Source of the DNA: Planctomycetota bacterium
GTDB lineage: Bacteria > Planctomycetota > Phycisphaerae > Phycisphaerales > SM1A02
Assembly (NCBI GenBank): GCA_027622195.1
Contig: JAQBZO010000001.1
Span: forward strand, 124,001-188,000
Direction: 5' to 3'
Length of the DNA stretch: 64,000 nucleotides
In this document: piece by piece, positions 7,416 through 15,901 of the stretch
Layout: every line of letters starts with the position of its first letter
Numbering within the stretch: position 1 is the stretch's first letter
Translations under genes and position numbers: made by a program
Notes under the pieces: model-generated
Told to the model about the DNA's origin: nothing
Database searches by the model: none
Seen by the model: only the letters and a program-made list of their open reading frames with translations

Positions 7416-9692
7416 ATGCCCATTCGATCACGTTCACTTTGCGCGTTCACTGTTCTTAGTGCGTTCCTCGCGCCATCTGCCTTGGCATCGATTCCATTGT
7501 GGACAGCCGATGAGACCAGCGATTGGACTGCCCAAGTGTGGAGTGCTGCCGAAGCAGGTGATTCGGCTCGACTGACCACGCTGCTTGTCAACGCACCTGC
7601 GACCACTGATCCCGCAGCGATCGCGCGACTTCGTGTACGGGTGGATAGTCTCACTCGTCATCGAAGCGAATCAGCCACTGCCAACGCCGCCGAACTTCAA
7701 AAGCGCAAAACGGACATCGCCGACCATCTGAGCAAGGATGCCGTACTCGACGCACTCGTTGATGCCGCGAACATTCACCAACTCACCGACGATGCGGAGT
7801 GGAAGTCGCTCTGGGCGAGCGGGACATTCAATCCACTCATCGAAGCGGGAAAGAAGTCTGTCGATGCGGGAATTGCGGCTGGCGATCTGCTCTACGTACA
7901 AGAACTCCTCTTTCGGATGAAGGGCATCGCGCAGGACGGCGCGGACACGGTGCTGCAAGACTCGCTCTCTTTCGAACTTGCCGAGGCCAACAAGCGCACT
8001 GCACTCGTGGCGAAGTATGCACCGCGCGCGATGTACGACCTGCGCGCCAGCGTGATGCATCGACTCGAGCCAGATCGAGAGATTGAGCCGTACAACGAAC
8101 TGTTCGCCCACGAATGGAAAGAGGCGGTGAGCGATGTGACGAGTTCGTTGCTCCTTCGTTCTCTCAAGGTTGCGGCTGATTCTCACATCACTGATTCTGG
8201 ATGGGATCCGTTGATTTCTGGAGGTCTTGAAAGCACTCGTCTCGTTGCTCTCACAAGACAACTCGGAGAAAACTTTCCACAACTCAAAGATGAGCAACGT
8301 GTCGCCGCATTTGTCTCTGGCATCGATCGACTCGTCGCGCGCAATGGCAACTCATTCGCCGACGCTCGCGATGTCCTCGTCGAGTTGGCCAGCCTCAACC
8401 AGGACACGATCCAACTTCCTCCAGAAGTGTTGACGATCGAGTTCGGCGAGGGTGCCACCGCGAGCCTTTCAGAGGACTTTGGAGATGACTACAGTTCGAT
8501 CATCTGGCCTGAGCAACTTCGACGATTCCGCCAGCAGATGGAAGGCGATTTTGTCGGCGTTGGCGTCCTGATTCGATACAACGACAAGCGCGAGGTGTCA
8601 GTTGTGAATCCGCTTGAAGGTTCTCCAGCCGCACGTGCTGGAGTTCGTCCAGGGGATGTGATCGCTGGCGTGAATGGGCAGTCCACTGCGGGTTGGAGTT
8701 TGAATAGGGCCGTCGAACACATCACCGGACCCGCGGGACAGCCAGTTCAAATCGAATTGCACCGAGAGAACACAGAACTTCCCGTCATGGTCGAACTTAT
8801 TCGCCAAAGTATTCCGATGCACAGTGTGAATGGTTGGTGGAAGAAATCTCTCGATATGAACGGAGACCCAGTTTGGGATTGGTTCCTCGACCGCGACGCG
8901 GGCATCGGATACGCGCGCGTTACGAGTTTCAATGAGGACACCGTCGCTGACTTTGTTGCTGCGGTCGAAGCTATGCGTTCGGAAGCGCCACTGAACGGCG
9001 TTGTGATTGACTTGCGGGGCAATCCTGGCGGGCTGCTTCCCGCCGCAACCGGATTCGTCAATCTCTTCGTCCCGCGAGGTCCGCTCGTGAGCGTTGAGGA
9101 TCGTTTTGGAAAGAAGCAAGACGAAATTTTTGCACGATCAGGACAAGCACGATTCCAGGGAATGCCGCTCGTTGTCCTTGTGAATGGTGAGTCGGCGAGT
9201 GCCAGCGAAATCGTCTCTGGTGCACTGCAGGCGTACAGAGTCGCCACGATTGTGGGCGATCAGAGTTTTGGAAAGGGCAGCGTGCAAACAGTGCAGCAAG
9301 TCAGCGACGGCCGTCGAAGCGCTGCGGTCAAAGTCACGACTCAGTACTACGTGTTGCCTCCCGCGCCGGGCAAGGATCGTGGCCGCTGGGTTCACAAGCG
9401 TGCGGGGCGTGAGGAGTGGGGCGTGATGCCCGACCTGTGCGTTCAACTCTCTCCCGAGCAACTCAAGGCATCAGGCGAACTCCGCGGCTTCGCCGACTTC
9501 CTGGACGCAGGTGCGATGAACACGATGACAGTCGATCTTCGTCCCGTGGTGAATGATCTCGTCGACAAGGGGATCGATCCGCAACTCGAGCTCGCTCTCA
9601 TGGTGCTGGAGTCGAGAATCCTGACCGCCTCTGCCTCGTCCAGAGTGGCGGAGCACGCTCCGCGCGCTGCGCCGCCGGCGAAGGGGTTCTAG
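7416..9692 (+). CDS. Periplasmic S41-family (C-terminal processing) peptidase with PDZ domain
   Basis: This is a 758-residue exported serine protease of the Tsp/CtpA type. A signal peptide covers about residues 1-25 (ending APSALAS). A long N-terminal helical region is followed by a PDZ domain at about 375-460 (GDFVGVGVLIRY through GQPVQIEL) and the S41 catalytic domain. The Ser-Lys dyad is S595 in ESASASE and K620 in SFGKGS, 25 residues apart as in the family. Such enzymes trim or degrade envelope proteins from their C-termini. ATG 7416 is preceded by AGGAG at nine bases and opens the signal peptide. The gene stands alone after its own promoter. Confidence 0.92.
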   Translation: MPIRSRSLCAFTVLSAFLAPSALASIPLWTADETSDWTAQVWSAAEAGDSARLTTLLVNAPATTDPAAIARLRVRVDSLTRHRSESATANAAELQKRKTDIADHLSKDAVLDALVDAANIHQLTDDAEWKSLWASGTFNPLIEAGKKSVDAGIAAGDLLYVQELLFRMKGIAQDGADTVLQDSLSFELAEANKRTALVAKYAPRAMYDLRASVMHRLEPDREIEPYNELFAHEWKEAVSDVTSSLLLRSLKVAADSHITDSGWDPLISGGLESTRLVALTRQLGENFPQLKDEQRVAAFVSGIDRLVARNGNSFADARDVLVELASLNQDTIQLPPEVLTIEFGEGATASLSEDFGDDYSSIIWPEQLRRFRQQMEGDFVGVGVLIRYNDKREVSVVNPLEGSPAARAGVRPGDVIAGVNGQSTAGWSLNRAVEHITGPAGQPVQIELHRENTELPVMVELIRQSIPMHSVNGWWKKSLDMNGDPVWDWFLDRDAGIGYARVTSFNEDTVADFVAAVEAMRSEAPLNGVVIDLRGNPGGLLPAATGFVNLFVPRGPLVSVEDRFGKKQDEIFARSGQARFQGMPLVVLVNGESASASEIVSGALQAYRVATIVGDQSFGKGSVQTVQQVSDGRRSAAVKVTTQYYVLPPAPGKDRGRWVHKRAGREEWGVMPDLCVQLSPEQLKASGELRGFADFLDAGAMNTMTVDLRPVVNDLVDKGIDPQLELALMVLESRILTASASSRVAEHAPRAAPPAKGF

Positions 9693-9748
9693 AGCAACGC
9701 GGCGAGTCCAATAACAGTTGAATCGGGTTGTGGAATCCATCCGCCCCC

Positions 9749-9777
9749 TTGCCTGAGAGTCAAAAATGACCTAAAAT
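9749..9777 (+). promoter_or_regulatory. Sigma70-type promoter of the pyruvate dehydrogenase operon
   Basis: TTGCCT at 9749-9754 and TAAAAT at 9772-9777 are separated by exactly 17 bp. The -10 overlaps the first in-frame ATG of the E1alpha reading frame (9776). Translation therefore more likely begins at ATG 9812, about 28 nt after the predicted transcription start. Confidence 0.5.
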
Positions 9778-9811
9778 GACCGCTTCGCCCAAAGTTTGGG
9801 CGATTCTTGCC

Positions 9812-10987
9812 ATGTCGACTCTCGAGAGCACCCAAGCGTTGACCAGTTTTGATGTCCATGGAGCGGCAAATCCATCCAGCGCGCCCTCACGGCGGCCTGG
9901 AGCGATGGTGTCCGCTGAATTGGCGATGCACCTTTTGCGTCAAATGGTCGTGATCAGGGAGTTCGAAGTGCGCTGCATGCAGGCGTACCAAGATAAGAAA
10001 ATCGGTGGTTTTTGCCACGTCTACATCGGTCAGGAAGCCGTCGCAGTGGGATGCACCGCGGCGATTCGCCCGAGCGATCCGATGGTGACCGCGTATCGCG
10101 ATCACGGACACGCCCTCGCCCGTGGGATGAGTGCCAACGCATGCATGGCCGAGATGTTCGGGCGCGTGGATGGATGCGCCAAGGGGAAGGGCGGATCGAT
10201 GCACATGTTCGACCGAGAACACAATCTCTTTGGTGGACACGGCATTGTGGGCGCGCAGATTCCGCTTGGTGTTGGACTCGCCTTCGCCTGCAAGTACGAA
10301 GATGAAGTGATTCACGAGCGAAAGAGTGATCGTGTCGCACTTGCATTCCTTGGAGATGGTGCGCTCAATCAAGGAGCGTTCCACGAAGCAATGAATCTCG
10401 CAGGACTGCTGAACACGCCGGCTGTGATCATCTGCGAGAACAATGGATATTCGATGGGCACCAGTATCCATCGCGGTACGACGATGGGACACAACCTCGC
10501 AGCGAAGGCCGCGGCCTATGGCATCGAGAGTGCAGTCGTCGATGGAATGGATGTCCTCTCGGTGTACGAGAGTATGAGCCTCATTTGCGATCGCGCGCGA
10601 AGAGAGAGCCGTCCTGCATTCGTGGATATGCGCACCTATCGGTTCAAGGGACACTCGATGAGCGATCCCCGCAAGTACCGAACGCGCGAGGAAGAATCTC
10701 AGTACGAGGCAGGTGATCCGATCACCACGATGAAGGGTCGCATGATCGAGGCGGGGATGCTGACCAACGAGGCGTTCAAGAGCATTTTGCGTGAAGCGCG
10801 TGCGGAAGCGAAGGCATCGGTCGAGTTCGCAGAATCGTCGCCTGTGCCAGCGATTACGGAGTTGCATACCGATGTATTCGTCGAGCCATGGGGGCGATAC
10901 ACCGGCTCTTCCGATCCGAAAATGCTCGGAGGAGCGCGGCGCGAGCCATCATTCCGAGCGATCGAAAACAGCGAGGGATTGTCGTGA
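9812..10987 (+). CDS. pdhA: Pyruvate dehydrogenase E1 component, alpha subunit
   Basis: The 391-residue alpha subunit of the thiamine-dependent 2-oxoacid dehydrogenase decarboxylates pyruvate. The thiamine diphosphate motif is visible at about residues 179-210 (GDGALNQG through CENNGY), as are GGHGIVGAQ and the phosphorylation-loop-like YRFKGHSMSDP. The last feature and GFCHLY-like GFCHVYIGQEA favour pyruvate over branched-chain substrates. ATG 9812 is chosen over ATG 9776 because a promoter -10 overlaps the latter. The stop overlaps the E1beta start. Confidence 0.93.
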   Translation: MSTLESTQALTSFDVHGAANPSSAPSRRPGAMVSAELAMHLLRQMVVIREFEVRCMQAYQDKKIGGFCHVYIGQEAVAVGCTAAIRPSDPMVTAYRDHGHALARGMSANACMAEMFGRVDGCAKGKGGSMHMFDREHNLFGGHGIVGAQIPLGVGLAFACKYEDEVIHERKSDRVALAFLGDGALNQGAFHEAMNLAGLLNTPAVIICENNGYSMGTSIHRGTTMGHNLAAKAAAYGIESAVVDGMDVLSVYESMSLICDRARRESRPAFVDMRTYRFKGHSMSDPRKYRTREEESQYEAGDPITTMKGRMIEAGMLTNEAFKSILREARAEAKASVEFAESSPVPAITELHTDVFVEPWGRYTGSSDPKMLGGARREPSFRAIENSEGLS

Positions 10988-11970
10988 GCGTGCGAGAGAT
11001 TGAATACCGAGACGCACTCAACGAGGCGATGTCCGAGGAAATGCGAAGGGACAAACGAGTCTTCTTGCTCGGTGAAGAAGTCGCGCAGTATGACGGTGCC
11101 TACAAGGTGAGTCGTGGCATGCTCGCTGAGTTTGGCGAGCGGCGCATCATCGACACTCCGATTTCAGAAAGTGGATTTGCAGGCATGGCGATCGGCGCCG
11201 CGATGATGGGACTTCGTCCGATCGTTGAATTCATGTCGTGGTCCTTCAGCTTGGTGGCTGCTGATCCCATCTTGAATAACGCGCCCAAGATGCTCTACAT
11301 GTCGGGTGGACAGTTTGGATGTCCCATTGTGTTTCGTGGCAACGGTGGAGCGGGTGGACAACTGGGAAGCACACACAGTTGGTGTGTGGAAGGGTTGTAT
11401 TCCAACGTGCCTGGTATCAAGATTGTGATGCCTAGCACGCCGTATGAAGCGAAGGGACTCCTGAAGACGGCTATTCGAGATGACGATCCTGTTTTCTTTC
11501 TTGAGAGCGAGCGGATGCTCGGCACCAAGGGCGAAGTTCCCGAAAGCGAGTACCTCATTCCATTTGGCCAAGCACGCATTGCGCGCGCGGGCAAGGATGT
11601 GACGCTGGTTTCGTTTGGTCGGCCTGTCCTTTTCTGCCTCGAAGCCGCTGAAACACTGGCGAAAGAGGGGATTTCGTGCGAGGTCCTTGATATGCGCACG
11701 ATTCGACCGCTCGACATCGGCTCGATCGTCAAGAGCGTTCGGAAGACCAGTGCATGCGTGGTCGTCGACCAGTCGTGGAGTTTTGCAAGCCCAGGAAGCG
11801 AGGTGGCAGCGCAGGTCCACGCGGCGTGTTTTGACGACCTCGATAACTTTGTCCACCGCGTTCATACGGTCGATGTGCCCACTCCTTACGCCACTGAACT
11901 CGAGCAGGAATACCTTCCCAGCGCCCGCCGCATTTGCGAGGCGGTGCGTGCGTGTCTTTACCGTGCGTAA
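10984..11970 (+). CDS. pdhB: Pyruvate dehydrogenase E1 component, beta subunit
   Basis: The 328-residue beta subunit pairs with PdhA to form the E1 heterotetramer. Typical features are REIEYRDALNEAMSEEM at the start, GEEVAQYDGAYKVSRG, DTPISESGFAG and the SFGRPV and DMRTIRPLD segments of the C-terminal transketolase domain. The GTG at 10984 is chosen because it forms a GTGA overlap with the pdhA stop and gives the usual N-terminus; GTG 10990 is an alternative. The reading frame open back to 10888 overlaps pdhA and is not like the family. Confidence 0.93.
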   Translation: MSVREIEYRDALNEAMSEEMRRDKRVFLLGEEVAQYDGAYKVSRGMLAEFGERRIIDTPISESGFAGMAIGAAMMGLRPIVEFMSWSFSLVAADPILNNAPKMLYMSGGQFGCPIVFRGNGGAGGQLGSTHSWCVEGLYSNVPGIKIVMPSTPYEAKGLLKTAIRDDDPVFFLESERMLGTKGEVPESEYLIPFGQARIARAGKDVTLVSFGRPVLFCLEAAETLAKEGISCEVLDMRTIRPLDIGSIVKSVRKTSACVVVDQSWSFASPGSEVAAQVHAACFDDLDNFVHRVHTVDVPTPYATELEQEYLPSARRICEAVRACLYRA

Positions 11971-12006
11971 CTGACCCACTGAACTGCTTTGTGCCGATAT
12001 CCAACC

Positions 12007-13284
12007 ATGCCTTCCACCATCACGATGCCACGACTCTCAGACACGATGGAGTCTGGCACTATCCTGAAGTGGTATGTGAAGGAGGGTGATCCCATTACAT
12101 CGGGAAGCGTGGTGGCGGACATTGAAACGGATAAGGCGACGATGGAGATGCAATGTTTCGATGACGGAATTGTGTCGAAGATTCTCGTCGCAACAGGACA
12201 ACAAGTTCCCGTTGGAACGCCCATCGCGATGATGACGCTCGAGGAAGATGAGACCGACGCCACCGCGCCGACTTCTCCCGTTGCCGTGAGCAGTGCAGAG
12301 GCCGTTCTAACGGCGATCCCTCTTTCGGATCACCAGCGCATGCGCGTCAGTCCGATTGCGAGGCGGCTCGCCGATGCAGCTGGAATCGACCTCAATGCGA
12401 TGACTGGATCTGGTCCCGGTGGACGCATCATCAAGCGGGATATTGAGCGCGCCGCTGCGGCTCAAGGTGTTTCTGCTCCGTCGGTGACAGTCGTTCCTAC
12501 AGCACCCGCTCCCATTGCTCCGATGTCGACGAGTCGTGTTGTTCCAATCGTGTCGAAAGGACGCAGCGAACTCGCGCTTGCACCCGAGGGGCGTGAAGTC
12601 GCTTTGAGTGGGATGCGCCAGACGATCGCCAGAAGGCTTGTCGAAAGCTCCCAGCAGATTCCCCATTATCAAGTGTCGATGAAGGTCGATGTCGATGCAC
12701 TCATGGAACTGCGCACCATGTTGAATGGGCAACTTGAGCCACAAGGGGTCAAGCTCAGTCTCAATGATTTCATCGTGCGTTCCTGCGCCTTGGCCATGGC
12801 GCAACATCCATTCTTCAATGCATCGTGGGCGGGTGACCGGATTGTGATTCACGGTGCTGTGAATGTCGGTATCGCTGTTTCACTTCCTGCGGAAAGAGGA
12901 GGCGGACTCGTCGTGGCTGTGCTGCGCGATGCAGACCGAGCTGGACTTCGCGAATTGAGTGAAAACACGAAGGAACTCGCTGAAAAGGCTCGCACTCGGG
13001 GACTCTCGATCGAGGAGATGTCGGATGCGACCTTCACGATTTCAAACCTCGGCATGTTCGGCGTCGACGATTTCACCGCGATCATCAATCCTCCGAACTC
13101 GGCCATCTTGGCGGTCGGTTCCGCGATTCAACAAGCGGTGGTGCGCAACGGACAACTGTGCGTTGGCACTGAGATGAAGTTGACGCTCAGCCTCGATCAC
13201 CGAGTCATTGATGGCGCGATGGCAGCGCAGTTCTTGCAAACGGTGAAACACAATCTTGAGAATCCCGCGACGCTGCTCGTTTAG
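12007..13284 (+). CDS. pdhC: Dihydrolipoamide acetyltransferase (E2 of pyruvate dehydrogenase)
   Basis: This 425-residue E2 core moves acetyl groups from E1 to CoA. It has one lipoyl domain (1-80) with the lipoylated lysine K43 in ETDKATME and a Pro/Ala/Thr linker. An E3-binding domain follows at about 113-148 (SPIARRLADAAG, GPGGRIIKRDI), then a second linker and the acyltransferase domain. The catalytic HxxxDG motif is H398 to G403 (DHRVIDGA). ATG 12007 is 36 bp after pdhB. The gene for E3 (lipoamide dehydrogenase) is not in the window. Its TAG stop overlaps the TAA of the convergent rlmN. Confidence 0.93.
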   Translation: MPSTITMPRLSDTMESGTILKWYVKEGDPITSGSVVADIETDKATMEMQCFDDGIVSKILVATGQQVPVGTPIAMMTLEEDETDATAPTSPVAVSSAEAVLTAIPLSDHQRMRVSPIARRLADAAGIDLNAMTGSGPGGRIIKRDIERAAAAQGVSAPSVTVVPTAPAPIAPMSTSRVVPIVSKGRSELALAPEGREVALSGMRQTIARRLVESSQQIPHYQVSMKVDVDALMELRTMLNGQLEPQGVKLSLNDFIVRSCALAMAQHPFFNASWAGDRIVIHGAVNVGIAVSLPAERGGGLVVAVLRDADRAGLRELSENTKELAEKARTRGLSIEEMSDATFTISNLGMFGVDDFTAIINPPNSAILAVGSAIQQAVVRNGQLCVGTEMKLTLSLDHRVIDGAMAAQFLQTVKHNLENPATLLV

Positions 13285-14426
13285 TGTTGCGCAGGTGCCG
13301 ACTGAGAAAGTGAAACCGAGACGCTCGATGGATCGACGCGCTTTCGTGCGCGGATCGCTTCGTTTCCGAGTTGTCCGCACGCCGCCATCGCAGATCGTCC
13401 CTTGGTGCCGCGCCGCTTTGTGAATTGCCCTCGGTCGAGGCATCGGCCGATGAAGGCGTTGACCTCATCGTCGATCGGGGCGCGCCAAGGAGAGTTGCGC
13501 CTCGGGTTGTAGGGGATCACATTCAGGCTGCAGCGAATTCCCTTCAGGAATGCGCAGACTTCGTCAGCGTGGTCGGCTGCATCGTTGACTCCAGGAATGA
13601 GCACATACTCGACGCAAATCGCGCTCGTCTTGCGCATCGGGAAGGTGACCATCGCCTCTCGGAGCGCCGCCATCGGTTCGGCCCGATTGATCGGCATGAT
13701 CGACGATCGAATGGCGTCGTTTGGCGCGTTGAGGCTGACCGCGAGCCCGACTCGTCGGAATCCAGGCTGAGTGATGAACTCACCAAGTCGTCGGATGCCA
13801 TCGGTTCGTCCAACCGTACTCACCGAAATACAACTGCTTGCGAGGGCGCATCCATTCGGGTCGCACAGCACTCGAATCGCTTCCAACACGGCGTCGAGGT
13901 TGTCCATTGGCTCGCCCATGCCCATGAAGACGATGTTTTTCACTTGAAATCCACGCCGCTCACGAGACGCAGTGGTGCAGTGCACTGCCCGTTCGTTCTC
14001 GAATGGATTCGCTACTTCGTGCCTCGCAGTCCAGAGTTGCTGCACGATTTCACGAGTGGAGAGGTGGCGGAGGAGCCCCATTTGAGCAGTCTCGCAAAAC
14101 TGGCATCCCATCGCGCATCCGACTTGACTCGAGACGCAGAGTGTTCGTGTTCGTCCGCGCGCCGAGTGATCCATAGGAATCAATACGCTCTCGGTTTCGA
14201 ATCCACCATCGATGGGGACCAGAAACTTCACGGTGCCATCATCGACCTCTGTGCGACAGGGCGCAGGAGGTCGCTCTCGACACCACGGTGCGAAGACTCC
14301 TGCTCGGAATGCGTCGCGGTAGGTTTCGAGCGCTTCATTCGAGCGCGTGCCAAAAGACGCACGAACCGATGCTTGGAAGGCATCGCTCGTCGTCGAGAGT
14401 GGGTCTGGAAGAGCAGGGTCGAACAC
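13281..14426 (-). CDS. rlmN: Radical SAM rRNA/tRNA methyltransferase RlmN
   Basis: This is a 381-residue RlmN/Cfr-family radical SAM enzyme, which methylates C2 of adenine in 23S rRNA (A2503) and tRNA. The iron-sulfur cluster cysteines are C104, C108 and C111 (CAMGCQFC). The two methyl-transfer cysteines also appear: C97 in TLCVSSQVG and C350 in ACGQLG. The FMGMGEPMDN segment is another family signature. The N-terminal helix-hairpin region is shorter and less typical than in E. coli. RlmN is preferred over Cfr because Cfr is an accessory resistance gene, whereas this copy sits in housekeeping context; sequence alone does not fully separate them. Confidence 0.88.
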   Translation of the reverse strand: MFDPALPDPLSTTSDAFQASVRASFGTRSNEALETYRDAFRAGVFAPWCRERPPAPCRTEVDDGTVKFLVPIDGGFETESVLIPMDHSARGRTRTLCVSSQVGCAMGCQFCETAQMGLLRHLSTREIVQQLWTARHEVANPFENERAVHCTTASRERRGFQVKNIVFMGMGEPMDNLDAVLEAIRVLCDPNGCALASSCISVSTVGRTDGIRRLGEFITQPGFRRVGLAVSLNAPNDAIRSSIMPINRAEPMAALREAMVTFPMRKTSAICVEYVLIPGVNDAADHADEVCAFLKGIRCSLNVIPYNPRRNSPWRAPIDDEVNAFIGRCLDRGQFTKRRGTKGRSAMAACGQLGNEAIRARKRVDPSSVSVSLSQSAPAQH

Positions 14427-14453
14427 GGATCGCCCAGTCTACGGGCTAGAATG

Positions 14454-14459
14454 AAAGGA
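14454..14459 (+). promoter_or_regulatory. Ribosome binding site deciding the ferredoxin start
   Basis: AAAGGA ends 8 nt before ATG 14468 but only 2 nt before ATG 14462, so the second ATG is the better start. A TAGAAT at 14447-14452 could be the -10 of the same gene, but I find no convincing -35. Confidence 0.5.
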
Positions 14460-14467
14460 CTATGCAT

Positions 14468-14860
14468 ATGCGCAGCAGTCAACATGAACACGGTCCCGCG
14501 GTTGTGTCCGTTCGCTTCGTCCTCGAAGATCCTGAGGCGCTGACCGATCAGCACGAAAAAGAGGTCACGGTGATGGCTTCGAAGGGTGAGCATCTGCTCG
14601 AAGTCGCGCTCGAGCACGGCATCAATATCGAGCATGCGTGCGGCGGAGTCTGCGCCTGCAGCACATGCCACATCTATGTCGAGCAAGGGATGAGCGAAGT
14701 CACGGAATCGACTGAACCAGAGGATGATCGTGTCGAGGAGGCTCCTGGCATTCAGCGTAATTCACGCCTCGCCTGTCAGTGCGAGGTGCGTGGGGATGGT
14801 CCCATCGTCGTTCGTGTTCCCGCGTGGAATCGGAATGCCGTCAAGGAAGTCCCGCATTAG
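14468..14860 (+). CDS. fdx: ISC-type [2Fe-2S] ferredoxin
   Basis: This is a 130-residue adrenodoxin-class ferredoxin. The cluster ligands are C58, C64, C67 and C103 in the ACGGVCACSTC and LACQCEV segments, the C-x5-C-x2-C plus distal C pattern of Fdx proteins that supply electrons for iron-sulfur cluster assembly. The N-terminal 12 residues are a short polar extension. It is divergent from rlmN and is followed 30 bp later by a nitrilase. The other isc genes are absent nearby, although an HscA-like Hsp70 lies at 62 kb. Confidence 0.92.
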   Translation: MRSSQHEHGPAVVSVRFVLEDPEALTDQHEKEVTVMASKGEHLLEVALEHGINIEHACGGVCACSTCHIYVEQGMSEVTESTEPEDDRVEEAPGIQRNSRLACQCEVRGDGPIVVRVPAWNRNAVKEVPH

Positions 14861-14890
14861 AACGCGGGCTTAGGACTACTATTCGCGCGC

Positions 14891-15901
14891 ATGTCTCGCT
14901 ACTACGCCGCAGCGGTGCAGACCGCCATGGATTGTCCGACCGATCGCAGCGCGATTCCCGCGCGGATCAGCCGAATGATCGATCTCGCCGCGGGATCGAT
15001 TGAAGCGTACGGTCCATTTCATGACATTCGACTGATTGCGTTTCCTGAGTTTGCCCACGCGGTGCCAATGCTGCGCACTCCGGCAGAACTGCTGAAAACT
15101 TTCGCCGTTGAAGTCGGCGACATCGCACCAGCCTACGAACGATTCTGCAAGTTGCACGGCTGCTTCATCCAGACGGGCACCTTTATCGAGCGCGACGCAA
15201 GGTACGAAGGACATGTCTTCAACACCACCCTGTTGATCGGACCGACAGGAGTCTTGTCTCGGTACAGAAAGGTGAATCCTTGGATCCCCTGGGAAGTGCA
15301 TTCGAGTCCGCACGATGTGCCGGGATACAACGAGCCGCTCTTCCCCGTGGTGGCGACCGAGATTGGAAACATCGGATGCGCGATCTGCTACGACTGGCTT
15401 TTTCCAGAACCACTGCGCGAACTCACCATGCAAGGGGCAGAGGTCCTCGTGCGTGTGAGTGCGTACATGGATCCTTGGGGAGCGACACCACCGATGGATT
15501 GGTGGACCCTCTTCAATCGAGCGCGCGCGGTTGAAAACACCGCGTTTGTCGTCGCTGCCAATCAAGGGGCGGCCCTGCGCGACTATCCCGCATTCAGTTG
15601 GCCAGGCGGCAGCATGATCGTTGACTTTGACGGGCGCATTCTGGCGCAGGCGGATCCTGGACCATGTGAAAAAGTAGTCGTGGCACCCATCGATATTGAT
15701 GCGCTGCGAGCCGAACGCACTCGCCGCCGTGGGCACGACATGCGCAGCCACTTCCGAAGCGAGGCGTATTCGTATGGTCGTACGCCGATGTTTGCTCGAG
15801 CGGGTTCCAACTCGATTACAATTGAGTCGAACAATGAACGAATCACCGAGGCGAAGCGCGCATTGGATGGACGGTTGAACTTTTTTGGGGCAGACTCATG
15901 A
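14891..15901 (+). CDS. Nitrilase-superfamily carbon-nitrogen hydrolase
   Basis: This is a 336-residue hydrolase with the full Glu-Lys-Cys triad: E53 in AFPEFAH, K127 in YRKVN and C166 in GCAICYDW. Family members hydrolyse amides, nitriles or carbamoyl groups; the sequence does not identify the substrate. The C-terminal 50 residues extend beyond the usual core and may form the oligomer interface. No signal peptide is present, so it is cytoplasmic. Its TGA overlaps the first ATG of the large UnbV protein, so it is probably co-transcribed with the redox island genes. Confidence 0.88.
   Translation: MSRYYAAAVQTAMDCPTDRSAIPARISRMIDLAAGSIEAYGPFHDIRLIAFPEFAHAVPMLRTPAELLKTFAVEVGDIAPAYERFCKLHGCFIQTGTFIERDARYEGHVFNTTLLIGPTGVLSRYRKVNPWIPWEVHSSPHDVPGYNEPLFPVVATEIGNIGCAICYDWLFPEPLRELTMQGAEVLVRVSAYMDPWGATPPMDWWTLFNRARAVENTAFVVAANQGAALRDYPAFSWPGGSMIVDFDGRILAQADPGPCEKVVVAPIDIDALRAERTRRRGHDMRSHFRSEAYSYGRTPMFARAGSNSITIESNNERITEAKRALDGRLNFFGADS

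Noticed and set aside
13371..14543. 390-codon plus-strand open frame opposite rlmN
   Set aside because: rlmN has all its catalytic cysteines on the minus strand; the plus-strand frame also runs into the fdx start and has a composition typical of antisense frames.
14851..14868. CCCGC...GCGGG hairpin at the end of fdx
   Set aside because: The stem is 5 bp, overlaps the stop codon and lacks a following T-run.
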